A model generated the notes under the pieces. That model saw nothing but the letters and a program-made list of their open reading frames with translations. It did not search any database and was not told where the DNA came from. The position numbers were made by a program, and so were the translations under genes. From positions 1,178,001 through 1,242,000 of the forward strand of contig CM033741.1 of NCBI GenBank assembly GCA_019671005.1: a stretch of DNA of 64,000 nt. Reading direction: 5' to 3'. This DNA is from Hibiscus mutabilis (lineage: Eukaryota > Streptophyta > Magnoliopsida > Malvales > Malvaceae). Shown here piece after piece: positions 1 through 13,017 of the stretch; within the stretch, counting starts at the first letter, position 1, and every line of letters begins with the position of its first letter.

Positions 1-1173
1 GGTGGACTTGAGGTTCTATCTGACAAGCTTATGAATTATGCTTCCAGTCCTCTGGTATGGCTCTCCCTCTCTATACTGTATATTTGACAAATTTAGAATC
101 TACCTCTCTGTAGTTGATGCTAAACAACCTATTCTTGTGCACTCTTACATTCTTTTCGGTAGGATAAACACTATTACACTTTCTGGAGCTATTTTCTTGA
201 TTGATTTCAGGAAAAAAGGACTTCCAGGATAAACTTATAAGCTCTTGATTGGTTTTCCTTTTCAATTTTCAGATTGCGCTGCTTAGTCTTATACTGCGAT
301 GGCATTAATTTAACACTTGTGTTAGCTTTAAGTGAGATTCAGCTGCACTGACTCTACTCTTGTTATATTCATTACAAATTTCTTTTAGAGGAGCCTATCC
401 AAGTGGTGTCATTTATGTCTTAACTATTATGCGATGATAACTGACAAGGCATATTTTGTGCTAGTGAAATATGCAATGGCTGTAGATACTTATAAGTTAT
501 AACTAAACTGAAAAAGGTATCTTCCAAACTGCAGAGAGAAAAAAAAATGAGGAAAGATTATAATGCTGACATGATTGTGGAGTGAAAGTGGGATCATATG
601 TTCTGAATATATAAAAATATAAATTTCCATATTCCTAAAACCACTTTTGTAAAAAAAATTATGACAACATCACACATGTTGGTAAAGGTTACTTGCTAAA
701 GATTTTGTTAGCCTAGCTGAAAACTATGTTTATTTGCAGGCGGAATTTGAGGATACTGAAGGTATTTGGATAAGCGCCCTGCTTCTTGCTATATTGTTCC
801 AAGATGCAAATGTTGTTTTATCTCCGGTAACCATGCGCATCATACCCCCACTTGCTCTTCTGCTGAGATCTGAAGAAGTTATAGACAGATATTTTGCTGC
901 TCAGGCAATGGCTAGTCTAGTTTGTAACGGAAGCAAGGGAATAGATCTTGTCATTGCAAATTCTGGTGCTGTTACTGGATTGATAACATTGATTGGCTAC
1001 TTGGAATCAGATATGCCCAATTTAGTGACCTTGTCTGAAGAATTTTCTCTGGTACGAAATCCTGGTGAAGTTGTATTGGATCATCTTTTTGAAATTGAAG
1101 ATGTGAAAATTGGCTCTACTGCACGGAAATCTATTCCTCTTTTAGTAGATCTTTTGAGACCAATACCAGATAG

Positions 1174-1558
1174 TGTAAGTTATCCAAGAAGTGTTAGAGC
1201 TTGAGGGGAGTGTAAGTTGACAAAAAGTGTTAGAGTTTAATTTAATGTGTAATTAGAGTTTATTTCTAAGTCAGTAGTTTAAATTTACTAGAAGTCTTAT
1301 TTAAATGAGGGATAAATATTATTTAAATTATAGATAAAAGTATAATTTTAGTTATATCTTTGAAACTCAGATCACCTATTTAAAGGCTTATCTCATACAC
1401 ATTTGATTAAGAAGAATAAGAAAAAATACGAGAGAAACACATTGTTCTCGGTTGAAAATACTATTTTTGTTCTATCGTTAAACTCTAGCTTTTCATATTT
1501 TATTGTTCATTGTTCACCGGCGTTCATCTTCTCCGGCCATCATGGCCCCTTTCTCACA
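1174..1558 (+). repeat. 5' LTR of the element in CSI
   Basis: 385 bp, TG...CA ends, nearly identical to 2508-2891. The open frame over part of it simply crosses the LTR and is not regarded as a gene. Confidence 0.92.
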
Positions 1559-1777
1559 TGGTATCATGAGCCAACAACGGTCTTGATCACGTCACCCTTT
1601 CTGCCGCCATCTCTAATCAAACGGATCGACGACGATTTGATTTTTCGGATGTACATCGTTTTTTTTTTTTTGCTATCATTAGGCCACACTCGTTCCTCGG
1701 CTTCTCTCTCGTTGGAATCTTACATCTCTGGTGAAATTTCTACTCATTTAATTTTGCTATTTTGTTCTCTATTTAAT

Positions 1778-2039
1778 GGTTCTATCTTAGCCAATCAAAA
1801 AAGATATATGAAAAGGTTATAGTTTAGCCTTAAAAACTATTTGGTTCTATCTTAGACAATCAAAAAGATAGATGAAAAGGTTATAGTTTAGCCTTAAAAA
1901 CTATTTGGTTCTATCTTAGCCATCCATTGTAAAAGATAGGGAAATGTTATAGTTTAGCCTTAAAAACTATCTGGTTCTATCTCAGCCATCAATTATAAAA
2001 GATAGGAGAAGAGGTTCTAGTTTAGCCTTAAAAACTAGA
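1778..2039 (+). repeat. Four tandem copies of a 64-66 bp unit inside the LTR element
   Basis: Units begin GGTTCTATCT at 1778, 1843, 1907 and 1973 and each holds AGTTTAGCCTTAAAAACTA. They fill part of the non-coding interior between primer-binding site and polypurine tract. Confidence 0.9.
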
Positions 2040-2507
2040 TAATATTTTTTTAAAGGATTCTACATCAAAGATCCAAGCTGGAATTCTAGTTTGTGCAACT
2101 ACTAGCTTGAGGGGAGTGTAGATTCTGTGATCATTGTTGAATGGAAGCGGCTACTTAGTCCGTGAATGACGAGAAAAAGTCGGAAGACATCTCGGAAGAT
2201 TCAAAAACTGAAAAAGATCATCACCGACGGAGGAAAGCTGGAAGACATCTAAGGATGGTGCAAAAACCAATAACAACAGTAAAGTTGGTAGACATCTCAA
2301 GAAGGATGCAGAAATCAGCAACATCGTTTGCAAATTTTCAACAATGGCCGTTCACAGAATAGCATGAGTATGTCCTAGCTGTTCAACTCAATGGGTCTCA
2401 AAAAAGGGAGATTTTTCCCTAAAAACAACAAAGAAATATGAGTAGGGCATCACATCCAAGATCCAAGCTGGTGCTCTACTACACTTGCTCACCAGCTTGA
2501 GGGGGAG

Positions 2508-2891
2508 TGTAAGTTATCCAAGAAGTGTTAGAGCTTGAGGGGGAGTGTAAGTTGACAAAAATTGTTAGAGTTTAATTTAATGTGTAATTAGAGTTTATTT
2601 CTAAGTCAGTAGTTTAAATTTACTAGAAGTCTTATTTAAATGAGGGATAAATATTATTTAAATTATAGATAAAAGTATAATTTTAGTTATACTGAAACTC
2701 TGTATCAGCCTATTTAAAGGCTTATCTCATACACATTTGATTAAGAAGAATAAGAAAAAATACAGAGAAACACATTGTTCTCTGTTGAAAATACTATTTT
2801 TGTTCTATCGTTAAACTCTAGCTTTTCATATTTTATTGTTCATTGTTCACCGGCGTTCATCTTCCCCGGCCATCATGGCCCCTTTCTCACA
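2508..2891 (+). repeat. 3' LTR of the element in CSI
   Basis: 384 bp, TG...CA ends, nearly identical to the left copy, with only scattered substitutions and short indels by eye. That suggests a fairly recent insertion. Confidence 0.92.
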
Positions 2892-4835
2892 TATAGGCCT
2901 GAAGCTCCTCCAATTGCTGTTCAACACTTAACCAGCATTGCAGATGGAAGTGATGCAAATAAATTAATCATGGGCGAAGCTGGAGCTATTGACGCTTTAA
3001 CAAAATATCTGTCTTTGAGCCCTCAAGACTCAACAGAGGTTGATATATGTGAATTGCTTAGGATATTATTTGGAAATCAGGAACTTATTCAATATGAATC
3101 ATCACTTAGCTCCTTGAATCAACTTATAGCTGTTTTGCGCCTGGGTTCCAAAAATGCTAGGTTCAGTGCCGTGAGGGCTCTCCATCAAATTTTTTATGCT
3201 GAAAATGTTATAGATTCTGAACTAGCCAGGCAGGCTGTACAACCATTGGTTGACATGTTGTCTGCTGCATCTGAGAGCGAGCAAGAGGCTGCTCTTGTTG
3301 CCTTGATCAAGTTAATTTCCGGGAGTGCTTCAAAAGCAGCTTTAATGACTGACGTGGAAGGAAATCCACTCGAGAGTCTATACAAAATATTGTCTTCGGC
3401 TTCATCTTTGGAATTGAAAATAAATGCTGCACAGCTTTGTTTTGTTCTCTTTGGTAATACTAAATTTAGAGCAGATCCTATAGCCTCCAAATGCATACAG
3501 CCCCTTATTTCTCTTATGCAGTCTGATGCTAGTACTGCAGTGGAGTCTGGAGTCTGTGCTTTTGAGAAATTGTTGGATGATGAGCAGCAGGTAGAGCTTG
3601 CCATGGCATATGAAATTGTTGATCTCCTTGTTGGCTTGGTTTCTTCCAGAAGCCAACAACTTATTGAGGCCAGCATATATGCACTCATAAAGTTGGGGAA
3701 AGACCGCACACCACTCAAATCAGACATGGTCAAAGCTGGTGTTATTGATAATTGTCTTGAGGCACTCCCTCTTGCATCCAGTTCATTGTGCTCCTCAATT
3801 GCAGAGTTGTTCCGGATTCTGACAAATAGTAACGCTATTGCTAGAAGTTCAGATGCTGCAAAAATAATCGAGCCTCTTTTCATGGTTTTACTTCGTCCAG
3901 ATTTTGGTTTGTGGGGACAACACAGTGCCTTGCAAGCAGTTGTAAATATCTTGGAGAAGCCACAAAGCCTTACAACTCTGAAATTGACTCCCATTCAAGT
4001 CATTGAGCCTCTGATTTCATTTCTGGAATCGCCTTCTCAAGCTATTCAGCAGCTTGGAACAGAATTATTGACTCATCTTCTTGCCCAGGAACATTTTCAG
4101 CAAGACATCACAACAAAAAATGCAGTTGTGCCGCTGGTGCAGCTTGCTGGAATTGGAATATTGAATCTGCAGCAAACAGCAGTTAAAGCTTTGGAAAAGA
4201 TCTCTGCTAGTTGGCCGAAGGCAGTTGCTGATGCTGGAGGTATTTTTGAGCTTTCAAAGGTCATCATTCAAGAGGATCCTCAGCCTCCTCATGTGCTTTG
4301 GGAATCAGCTGCTTTTGTTCTCTCTAATGTTCTGCGTTTCAATGCTGGGTACTATTTCAAAGTTCCTTTGATAGTTCTGGTCAAAATGTTGCACTCCACG
4401 GTGGAGAGCACCATTACTGTGGCTCTCAATGCCTTAATTGTCCATGAAAGGAGTGACCTTTCAAGTGTCGAACAGATGACTGAAGCCGAAGCTATAGATG
4501 CATTATTAGATCTACTACGATCTCACCAGTGTGAAGAAGCTTCTGGCAGACTGCTTGAAGCTTTATTTAACAATGTAAGGGTACGAGAGAAGAAGGTTTC
4601 TAAGTATGCAATTGCACCCTTAGCACGGTATCTGTTAGACCCACAGACAAGATCGGAATCTGGTAGGCTCCTTGCAACTTGAGCTCTTGGGAACCTCTCC
4701 CAGCATGAAGGACATGCTAGAGCCAGTGATTCTGTTTCTGCACTTGTAAGCTTGCTTGAAGATCAGCCAACAGAAGACATGAAAATGGTTGCAATTTGTG
4801 CATTGCAGAACTTTGTCATGCAGAGTAGAACTAAT

Positions 4836-4929
4836 AGGCGTGCTGTTGCTGAAGCAGGTGGCATATTAGTAATCCAGGAACATAGGCGTGCTGTTGCTGA
4901 AGCAGGTGGCATATTAGTAATCCAGGAAC
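4836..4929 (+). repeat. 48-bp in-frame tandem duplication in CSI
   Basis: The segment beginning AGGCGTGCTGTTGCTGAAGC at 4836-4883 is repeated from 4884. It duplicates 16 residues (AVAEAGGILVIQE region) of one armadillo repeat. The second copy is the one continuous with the expected downstream sequence. Confidence 0.92.
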
Positions 4930-6760
4930 TTTTACTTTCTCCTAATGTAGAAGTAGCTTCTCAGGCAGCACTGCTGATCAAATTCTTATTTTCTAACCAC
5001 ATGCTTCAAGAATACGTATCAAACGAGCTCATCAGATCTTTGACAGGTGATATAACAGTGCTTGAAACTTGGCACAATTCATTTCTATCTGGAGTTCATC
5101 TACACGATATATGACTATTGTCTTACACTTAAAAACACTTTTAGCCAACATGCAATATCAAAATGAGTCTTTTCTCTATTGGTTCTCAGCCTTGCATTTT
5201 AATATTGAAATGTGTAATCATTTTGTTGTGCAGCTGCCCTTGAGAGAGAATTGTGGTCTACTGCGACTATTAACGAAGAAGTCTTGAGAACATTAAATGT
5301 GATATTCGCCAACTTTCCCAAGCTCCAAATCTCTGAAGCAGCTACCCTATGTATTCCCCATCTAGTAGGAGCACTAAAGTCGGGGACCGAGGGTGCCCAG
5401 GAATCTGTATTAGATACCATGTGCTTGTTAAAACATTCTTGGTCAACCATGCCAATCGAAATTGCAAGATCTCAGTCCATTATCGCAGCTGAAGCAATTC
5501 CTATCTTGCAAATGCTGATGAAAACTTGTCCTCCCAGTTTCCACGAGAGAGCAGACAGCCTATTGCACTACTTACCAGGGTGTTTGACTGTTACCATCAA
5601 GCGTGGTAACAACCTAAAGCAAGCCATGGGAGCCACAAATGCATTTTGCTGATGGACAATAGGAAATTGTCCTCCCCGGAAAACCAAGGTAACAGTTCTA
5701 TTTAAAAGTTGGTTGGAAAGCAAACGGTTTATATTGTACCTATAGTTGGGTCTATGGTCATATGAAATGTAGCTTGTTCTTTATACAGGGAGGTTTTCCA
5801 TATCTTAGCCTTTGGCTTTTCTGATTTAGTCACAGGGTTCCATTTTGCATTAATTGCCATATGCCAGGCCAGGGTATAGAAAATAGAGCCTTTGGAACAC
5901 TATCATTTTCTATTTTATTTGATGGCTCCAGAATTTGCCACTTTATATGAGCCATTTATGGCATGTATGAGTGCATCATCTTGTTAGGTTAAAAAAAACT
6001 GAAGTCTGCAAGTATAGATTTATCAAGAAATTCAGTGTTTCTCATTCATTTATTCTTCAAATTATTTTCAATGCCATTCATATAAATGAAAATTTTATTA
6101 TTTATTAGCATACCCAGATTTTCATTCTTTTTGAAATATTTTCCACCCTGTGCAATGATATATCAGATTACTTCTTATGTGATGGAAAGATACAAATTTA
6201 ATAATTTTACCATTGCTTTGCTGGTTTCGTTTTTTTTTTTTATGATTAATGACCACAGACTTTAACATAAATTATTTTGTACTACGATTAGGTCGTGAAC
6301 CACAGTACTAGTCCCGAGTGGAAAGAGGGCTTCACGTGGGCTTTTGATGTGCCCCCGAAGGGACAAAAACTCCATATCATTTGCAAAAGTAAAAATACTT
6401 TTGGGAAGGTAAACGAGATTTCTATGCTGAACACACTATGGCTAAATTGTTGCAACCTGAATGCAGTGGTACTTGGGTCGGGTGTGTGCTTAGATGAACA
6501 ATTTTCCTTTTGCAATGGATAAAAAAGTGCTAATAGTTTCTTTGGCAAATTGTCGTATTGCTTTCTGATTTCTGATATGGAGATGGTTTTTCCAGACAAC
6601 CTTAGGAAGAGTGACTATTCAGATAGACGAAGTCGTAACGGAGGGAGTATACAGTGGTTTATTCAGTCTGAACCATGATAGAAACAAAGATGGATCTTCC
6701 AGAACGCTCGAGATCGAGATAATCTGGTCCAACAGAACAGAATACGACGAAAGCATATAA

Positions 6761-8170
6761 AGGATTACAAGTTCATTTCATTGCGAGCAACCACGATGGA
6801 GCTGTGAGAAATATAATAAGGGTTTGTGGTTGCTTGCTTTTAAGTATAATATACACATACATAGCCATCAAAGGGTCCAGTTTATGTAGTAAATGGTTTA
6901 AGATGTAAAGTATAAAATGTTTATCAATTGATGTGATGAAAGTGGAGAAATGGAAAAGCTTCCCCAAGAGGTAGGGAGTATAAAAGTTCCATTTTGTACA
7001 GGTCAGTCTTTAGGGACTAGCTAGTAGCGAGTTAAGCCTTGTTAAAGGATGATGGCATAAGCATTGCAAAATTGTTGTGAAAATGGGTTCTTAGCACAAA
7101 GTCTTTGTTAAATGATTCTTTCTTTCTTTCAACAAAAAAAATGCTTTGTTAAATGGCGGAGATGGTTTTATCTTTAATTATAATACATTGGGTAGATTTT
7201 TTAAACTCCAAAAATTGACCCGCTTTGAACATTCAATTTTCATAAATTAAAAGATATTTAGCTTTCAAGTATATATTCAATCTCATGTACTCTTGTATAT
7301 TGTTCCAATGATAATGCTAATATTAATACTAATTAAATAATATTCAATCGAATAAGTGATTTTTTTTAATTCTATTTGTATGGTTAAAGAATTATAGCGA
7401 TAGTATATTAAACGATTAATCTTTGCCTCGATTTGTGATTATATTTACTTTTTAATAAACCGATGGAGATTAGAGTTTATTAGGTTCTGTCACGTGAAAA
7501 AATACTTTTGTGTAAAAATATATTTATAAGAATTTATCAACAAATTATAACAAATGGAGTGGAAAATTTTGCATATAAATCTATTATTTACTTCGTTATT
7601 CTTGGTCTAATCAAACCCATCAAACCACCAACGAGACACCAACCATCTGCACACCACTCACACGTGCCGTGCATGGCATTGGCTGATACCATAGTCATAC
7701 GTTTGGCTATACGTACATAAAGATTAAAAATTGCAACATTAAATTGTAAGAAAAGGCATCATAAAGATTAAAAACTGCATCATTAAGTTGTAAGAAAAGG
7801 CATTCGAAAAGCACCGACCATTGCCTAATATTGTTTGATTCAATACTAATCTACCATCAATACATGGAAAGAAGAAACCATCAACTACCAACCCTAACAT
7901 TAAATTAGGAATCACTTTAGCCGATTCGGGCAACTGACTCAGTTCACTTCATTACCTTACCCTTTGATCTCTGTTCTACTGACTTTCCAAACTGAAAACG
8001 GTGCTACTCATTCTCTCAGTTTACTTAAATGCTGATGAAGGATGTAAGCTCATGAGATGCAAAAAAGGACCATAAATAGAGAGAATGCTACCTTAACCGT
8101 TATAAACGGCCTGAAACCACATTCTTTAGGTATTCACGACTCACAGACTGCATACACACTTGACAAACAG
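6761..8170. other. Convergent intergenic spacer between CSI and RFC3
   Basis: AT-rich, holding the 3' flanks of two convergent genes. I see no coding potential. A 44-bp tandem duplication (7716-7759 and 7760-7803, unit starting CATAAAGATTAAAAA) is the only structure noted. Confidence 0.6.
7716..7803. repeat. 44-bp tandem duplication
   Basis: Two adjacent copies of a unit starting CATAAAGATTAAAA and ending TTGTAAGAAAAGG, differing at a few bases. Function unknown. Confidence 0.8.
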
Positions 8171-11100
8171 CTACTTTGCTGCAGCAACTAGAGCAGATCT
8201 AGCTTGCGTGAAAGTAGCAATGAGTGATCCCAGTTGCAATTTATCATTACACCCAAAACTCAAACGATACCTGCAGATGGTAAAACATGTTGGTTGATAC
8301 CATTAGCTACTATCTGTTTGCAAAAACACATACAAACAGATATTTAATAAACATTTCTTTTTTTACAGGAATCGCATATCATCTACTAGTCCACTATTCT
8401 TCAATCTACTATCTCTAATATGAAAGTTGATGACCAAAGTTTTTTCCATATTCCAGCCCCAATTAAAATGTTCAACTTGACCGGGGGAACCCAAAACCAC
8501 TTACAACAGCCAACAAATTGACTGAGTAAAGGAAATGTGACATCTCATATGTGATGACTAGCAACAATAAATAATATCGCCTAATGGCTCTAAAACCTCA
8601 TTGGGAGTAGGAATACTCTAAATGGAATCCCAAACCAAGGAATTTGGTAACAATAAATATTTATGTGTTGTGTTGTATGTGAGTTGAAAGAAAGAGAGAG
8701 CAGCAGCAGCAGATATAAGTGCTTACTCTATGTCCGCCAAGTCTTTAATTAACTGAACTCGAACATCTGAGGGCATTTTAATCTTGAAAACAAACCTGTT
8801 AAAACGAGTAGCAAGTGAATATCAACCAAATTTTTTTAAAGAGTAGCCTTTTAGAAGTTAAAAGAGACATGGGACTTACATAGTCACCTCCCTCACAATA
8901 TCAATCAAGGCCAATCCTTTTCTTGTCTTTGTTTCAGAAACTCCTACAGAGAGTCAATCATAGAATAAAGATATGGTGTTAAAAAGTATATCTAAAGACA
9001 ACAGTTTTATTAATTGCATAACAAACAGAGAGATTGAGATACTACGTTCGAAACTCTCAGCAAATGATTCATTCAGAAGCCAGTAAGATATTTGCTCAAT
9101 GTCTTTAGGCAATGGATTTCCGGTGCAGAGATACACAGCTTCTTCTGTAATCTTCTGAGAAGCCATGTGTGTTGACTGCATATGGCAAAGAAAGAATTAA
9201 CAATGCTACTCTTGCACATTCACGAATAACATTAACCACTTTAGAAGTAATAAGCATCCTACTCTCCAAAATCCCCTTCAATAAGGAAAACAAAGTAAAT
9301 TTATTCAGAAAGATATGAGCGTTTGGTTCAGAGAGAAGTGTATGATTCCCTAGCTTAAAAGCCAGCCTTAAATCCCCTTCTCCAAGCAAGAAAAAAATGT
9401 ACCCTATTCATTAAAACTAGTGTTGATATCTACTAAAACAGCAATCACATAACTAACATATCAAGCACAAATTAGACAAGGCTACACTACCCCTCCAAAG
9501 AACAATGAGATCATATGGTATTGTAACACGACTTCTGCTTCAAAGCAAAGAACAGATCAATGCCAACCTGTCATTTGTCTGACTTTCTTAAACAAGTGAC
9601 TATTATTGTCACCAATTTATGAAAAAGCAATATATGAGTAAGTGTTCAAAATACCTGCAAAATGTTTAAAGCCTTTCTCATGTCACCATTGCTAAGCCGT
9701 ACTAGTGCTGCCAAGCCACTATCAGTTACATCAAGCCTGGTCCAATGAAGCAAAAATTGTAATGGTATTCAGGTGAAAGATTCAAAGAACAAAAGGTAAA
9801 TCCATATGACATATGCAAAGGCACAGATTTTTCAGTTTTAGCAACTCTAATACAAGTGAAAATGGCTTGATAAAGCTACACCTTAAAACTTTCAATCTAT
9901 GCCGATTAGATATTTATGCAAGCCCAAAAAGGCAACCTCTAGCTTAATTAGCAGAAAGTTTGAAACATAACGGTCATTTTTAGTCAATTTTGTATATAAT
10001 GAGCTTACATCCTTCATCAACATTGACAAACAAGTACAGGTAAAACTATAAGCAAGACATATTTTGCATTCTAGTAAGCTTGTTATCACAAACATTGAAA
10101 CTCATTCCCACAACTCCTTTCCACATAAAAGCGCACTTAAACTAGAAACACTTCACTCTTACCCGAAGTTTAGCACAACACAAATTAATGGAAAATGGAA
10201 AAAGGAAACAGAATACTTACCCTTCAGCCTCAATAACAAGCTTAAGTCGCTCAGTGACATTAATAGGATCAAGAGGTGCAAATCTGAACCGAGTACATCT
10301 GGACTGTAGTGCGGGAATGATCTTGTTGACATGATTACAGATCAGTGCAAACCTAGTATTCTTTGTGTATTTCTCGATAACTGTAGACAATCACTAAAAA
10401 ATGTAGTTACAAAAAAGAAACAGGTAATAACATGCCAATGAGATAAATTTGGTCAAGAAAATTATACCTCTACGCAGGGCAAATTGGGCATCCTTTGTCA
10501 TAGCATCTGCCTCATCAAGCAAAATCAACTTTACTGATGACTTCGCCCTGCAAAAACCTCAATATTAATCATCAATGGGTGACCTTTGCAAAAGCATTTA
10601 TTGAAGCCTAAAGATAACAAAATGATAAATTATGAAAACGGTAGTCGAAAATGTCCGAGCAATATCAGCAGCAATACAAGAGAACGACTGGATTTAAACA
10701 ACTACAAGCAACTTCCACAGTTCCAAATTCATAATAGCCGGTGGTAGTTGTCAAGCTAATGCATAATATAAACAATCATGGATCAGTAGCACACATCAAA
10801 AGGAATTTACCCAAATGAAAAGCTTTGGGTGCTGGCAAAATCTTGAATCTGTTGCCTAACAACATCAATTCCTCTATCATCCGAAGCATTCAACTCGAGA
10901 ATCATATTATGATACTGTGCTCCATAAAGCTTCCGTGCAACAGCCAGAATGGTGGATGTTTTGCCTGTTCCGGGAGGACCATACAATAGAAGATGCGGCA
11001 ATCTATTCTCGCTTGTAAGCCTATCAACTAATTTACACCAACAAAACAGAAAAAAAAACATGATCGAATTTCCTTCAATTGGGTAACGAATCAGACCGTT

Positions 11101-11488
11101 TATTTACTAATTGACAATTATGAGAGAGGAATACGAAATTTTTTGAAATCTCGAACTAATTATGTTCCTCGCTTTCCTGAAATGAATTCTTTTTTTAACC
11201 CAATAATCATAGTAAAACTTCCAAACAAACAGAAAAGGAAACCAAATCAAGCGGAAATGCATTTTTGAAAACCCTAGGAAAGAGAGAAAAGGAATTACTG
11301 GTGTCAATAATATCGCGGTGAGCGGCTACATCGGCGAGGGACTGAGGACGGTACTTCTCGACCCAGGGAGTGGCTTTGCTACCAGTGGCTGTGAAGACGC
11401 TTTTGCCCTTGTTTAGCTTCAGAGAGTCGTTTTGTTTCTGGTGTTTGTCGTCTTCGTCGATATCCATAAGCGAAATTACTTCCGCCAT
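8171..11488 (-). CDS. RFC3: Replication factor C subunit 3-type clamp-loader ATPase
   Basis: A small subunit of the RFC clamp loader, which opens and loads PCNA at primer-template junctions in the nucleus. Nine exons on the minus strand: 11488-11299, 11027-10811, 10547-10468, 10380-10221, 9736-9655, 9175-9046, 8943-8880, 8795-8727 and 8270-8171. All are GT-AG and total 1092 bp, giving 363 aa with no lesion. Visible motifs: ATPWVEKYRPQSL at the N-terminus, Walker A LLLYGPPGTGKTS, Walker B LILLDEADAM, the RFC-box SRC in ALQSRCTRF, then the collar helices ending at ARSALVAAAK. The ATG at 11488 is chosen because it precedes the acidic leader MAEVISLMDIDED typical of plant members. Arabidopsis RFC3 is about the same length. 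Intact, unlike the syntenic genes on either side. Confidence 0.96.
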
Positions 11489-11959
11489 CGTCGTCGAGTT
11501 TCTTCTTCTCTTTGTGTACAGTTACGCCGTTCGATCTCCGCCGTTCGATACGGCTTACGAGAAAATGGGGTTTTGCTTTACTCGCTGTAGTAGAGTGTGA
11601 ATGTCTTGTGGCGCCCACCCTGTTTTTGAAGCGCGCCTTTTCCGGATGCACGGTTCGTCCGGTTTTATTTTCCTTTTTTTATATAAGTAAGATGATTAAA
11701 CCCGATTAGACGATTGATTTTTGAATAAGTTAATTTCAATAGTTTTTTTATAATTTTATTAAAAAATTATAAAAAAATATTATAAATATAATATATTTAG
11801 AAAAGAAAATAATGACTAATTTATTAAAATTTCATATAAAAATATAAAAGTGCAAAGAAAAGCAAATATTTTCATAGAGATTAACATACTGTCAAAATTT
11901 AGAAGTTTTTTTAAATTTTATTGTCTTTATCCAAACGTGACGCTTTATGGGTGAAAATG

Positions 11960-12370
11960 AATGATAAACGAACAAAACTATCAGGCAGATTGCTTCGCTA
12001 TCCCGGTCTAATTACATCTGCAAATAACTATCAACCGAGTGAGGATCTATGTTTTTATGACCACCGACAGAATTATAATCAGAAATTAACGTCGTGAAGA
12101 TCTCTGTACGAACATCAAACAATCGCTAAGGTATACTGAAATCATGTCAAAACGATAGATAAAACGAACTACAAAAAATAAAAAAAATATACTCAGAGGC
12201 GAAGAAAACGCATACCACAAAAACAAAAAATCTTATTAAAAATATATAAAAATAATAAATTCCGATGATCGGCAACTAATACTAAAATTAATTGTCGACC
12301 ATTAACTAAAGAAACAAATAAAAAAATTGTGGCGCTAGAATTGAGGCAGAGAAAAAATTAGATTAAGAAG
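11960..12370 (+). repeat. Dispersed repeat, copy A
   Basis: Shares ordered blocks with 26970-27420: CTAATTACATC, AACTATCAACC, ATGACCACCGACA, GAAGAAAACGCAT, then a GATC-GGCAACTA block. Same strand, clearly diverged. Family not recognised. Confidence 0.7.
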
Positions 12371-12664
12371 CGTGGACCAAATTCTACCTTTGAATACAAG
12401 TTAATTTCAATAGTTAAACCATCGATTTTAAAAATAATTAAATGAATAAATTAGAAATAATAAAATTTAAATTAATTGAGATTCACTAATTACTAGTGAT
12501 CAATAATGTTTACAAAACACCATGTTTTTTTTTTAATAATAAAACACCATGTTATATAGATTTGAATAAATTAAATATAATATCTTTTTACTTAATTAAA
12601 AAATCAAATCAATTAATAAAATTAATAGATTTACTTTGACTAACCATCATTTTAAGTGAACATA

Positions 12665-12800
12665 TATTAAAATGAGTGCTGATCAGCGAGCTAAATTATC
12701 TGGCAGATTGCTCCGTTACACAGTTCTGATTATATTAGCTAACAAATTATCAAACGAGTGAGGATCAATCTTTTCTATGACCACTGACAAATTTTTTTGT
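12665..12800 (+). repeat. Dispersed repeat, partial copy C
   Basis: Carries only the first blocks of the repeat: TCTGGCAGATTGCTCCG, a GATTATATTAGC block, AAACGAGTGAGGATC and ATGACCACTGACA, then stops in a T-run. Confidence 0.65.
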
Positions 12801-13017
12801 TAAATTTACAAATACAATAATTATTAAATTGAATATCAACCTTGCAAATAAATAGAGGAAAAAGAGTAGGCCGGTAAAAGCCGATAAATATTTAGCTAAC
12901 TAATAAATTAAATGATCATTTTCCCTTTTTTCCCGGTGGATATTGTAAATCTATGTTCCCTTGTTCTTTGCTAACGCTCTTTATATTTTCCTCACTATAG
13001 ATTTAGATCAATTGAAC

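Larger units (their letters stand above)
1174..2896 (+). mobile_element. Small non-autonomous LTR retrotransposon inserted in the CSI exon
   Basis: Two near-identical LTRs (1174-1558 and 2508-2891) start with TGTAAGTT and end with CTCACA. Directly after the left LTR is TGGTATCATGAGCC (1559-1572), a primer-binding site like initiator Met tRNA. Directly before the right LTR is a purine tract GAGGGGGAG. The flanks are GATAG (1169-1173) and TATAG (2892-2896), a 5-bp target duplication with one mismatch. Removing 1174-2896 joins GAT-AG to G-CCT and restores the reading frame of the host exon (PIPDRPEAPP). The roughly 950-bp interior has no gag or pol, so it had to be moved in trans, probably by a Copia-type relative. 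The element is on the same strand as the gene. Confidence 0.93.
1..6760 (+). pseudogene. CSI (cellulose synthase interactive) armadillo/C2 protein, C-terminal half, disrupted
   Basis: CSI proteins link cellulose synthase complexes to cortical microtubules at the plasma membrane. They consist of many armadillo repeats followed by a C2 domain. Exons read from the sequence: 1-54 (5' end outside the window), 740-1173 continued at 2897-5046, 5234-5688, 6292-6408 and 6596-6760, all with GT-AG junctions. Without the inserted element they sum to 1125 codons in one frame, about half of a family member of roughly 2100 residues. Family landmarks include RYFAAQAMASLVCNGS, LTKYLSLSPQDSTE, LLYGPP-free armadillo helices throughout, and the C2 stretch around TVTIKRGNNLKQ and FDVPPKGQKLHI. 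Three lesions are visible: an LTR element in the exon at 1174-2896, an in-frame TGA at 4681-4683, and an in-frame TGA at 5650-5652. There is also an in-frame 48-bp tandem duplication at 4836-4929. Closest to CSI2/CSI3 by recollection. It converges with the RFC3 gene. Family assignment is secure; loss of function is inferred. Confidence 0.9.
11489..12960. other. Intergenic spacer upstream of RFC3
   Basis: AT-rich, no credible gene. The RFC3 5' flank is at its left edge. It holds two diverged copies of a dispersed repeat (about 11960-12370 and 12665-12800) that recurs at 26970-27420. Confidence 0.6.

Noticed and set aside
1403..1822. Open frame across the left LTR and the interior of the element in CSI
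   Set aside because: It spans the LTR boundary and primer-binding site and shows no protein similarity. It is a chance frame.
3194..3994. 266-codon open frame on the minus strand
   Set aside because: It is antisense to the CSI exon 2897-5046, which has clear family similarity. No domain was recognised on the minus strand.
11370..11709. Plus-strand open frames over the first RFC3 exon
   Set aside because: Antisense to a confidently identified exon.
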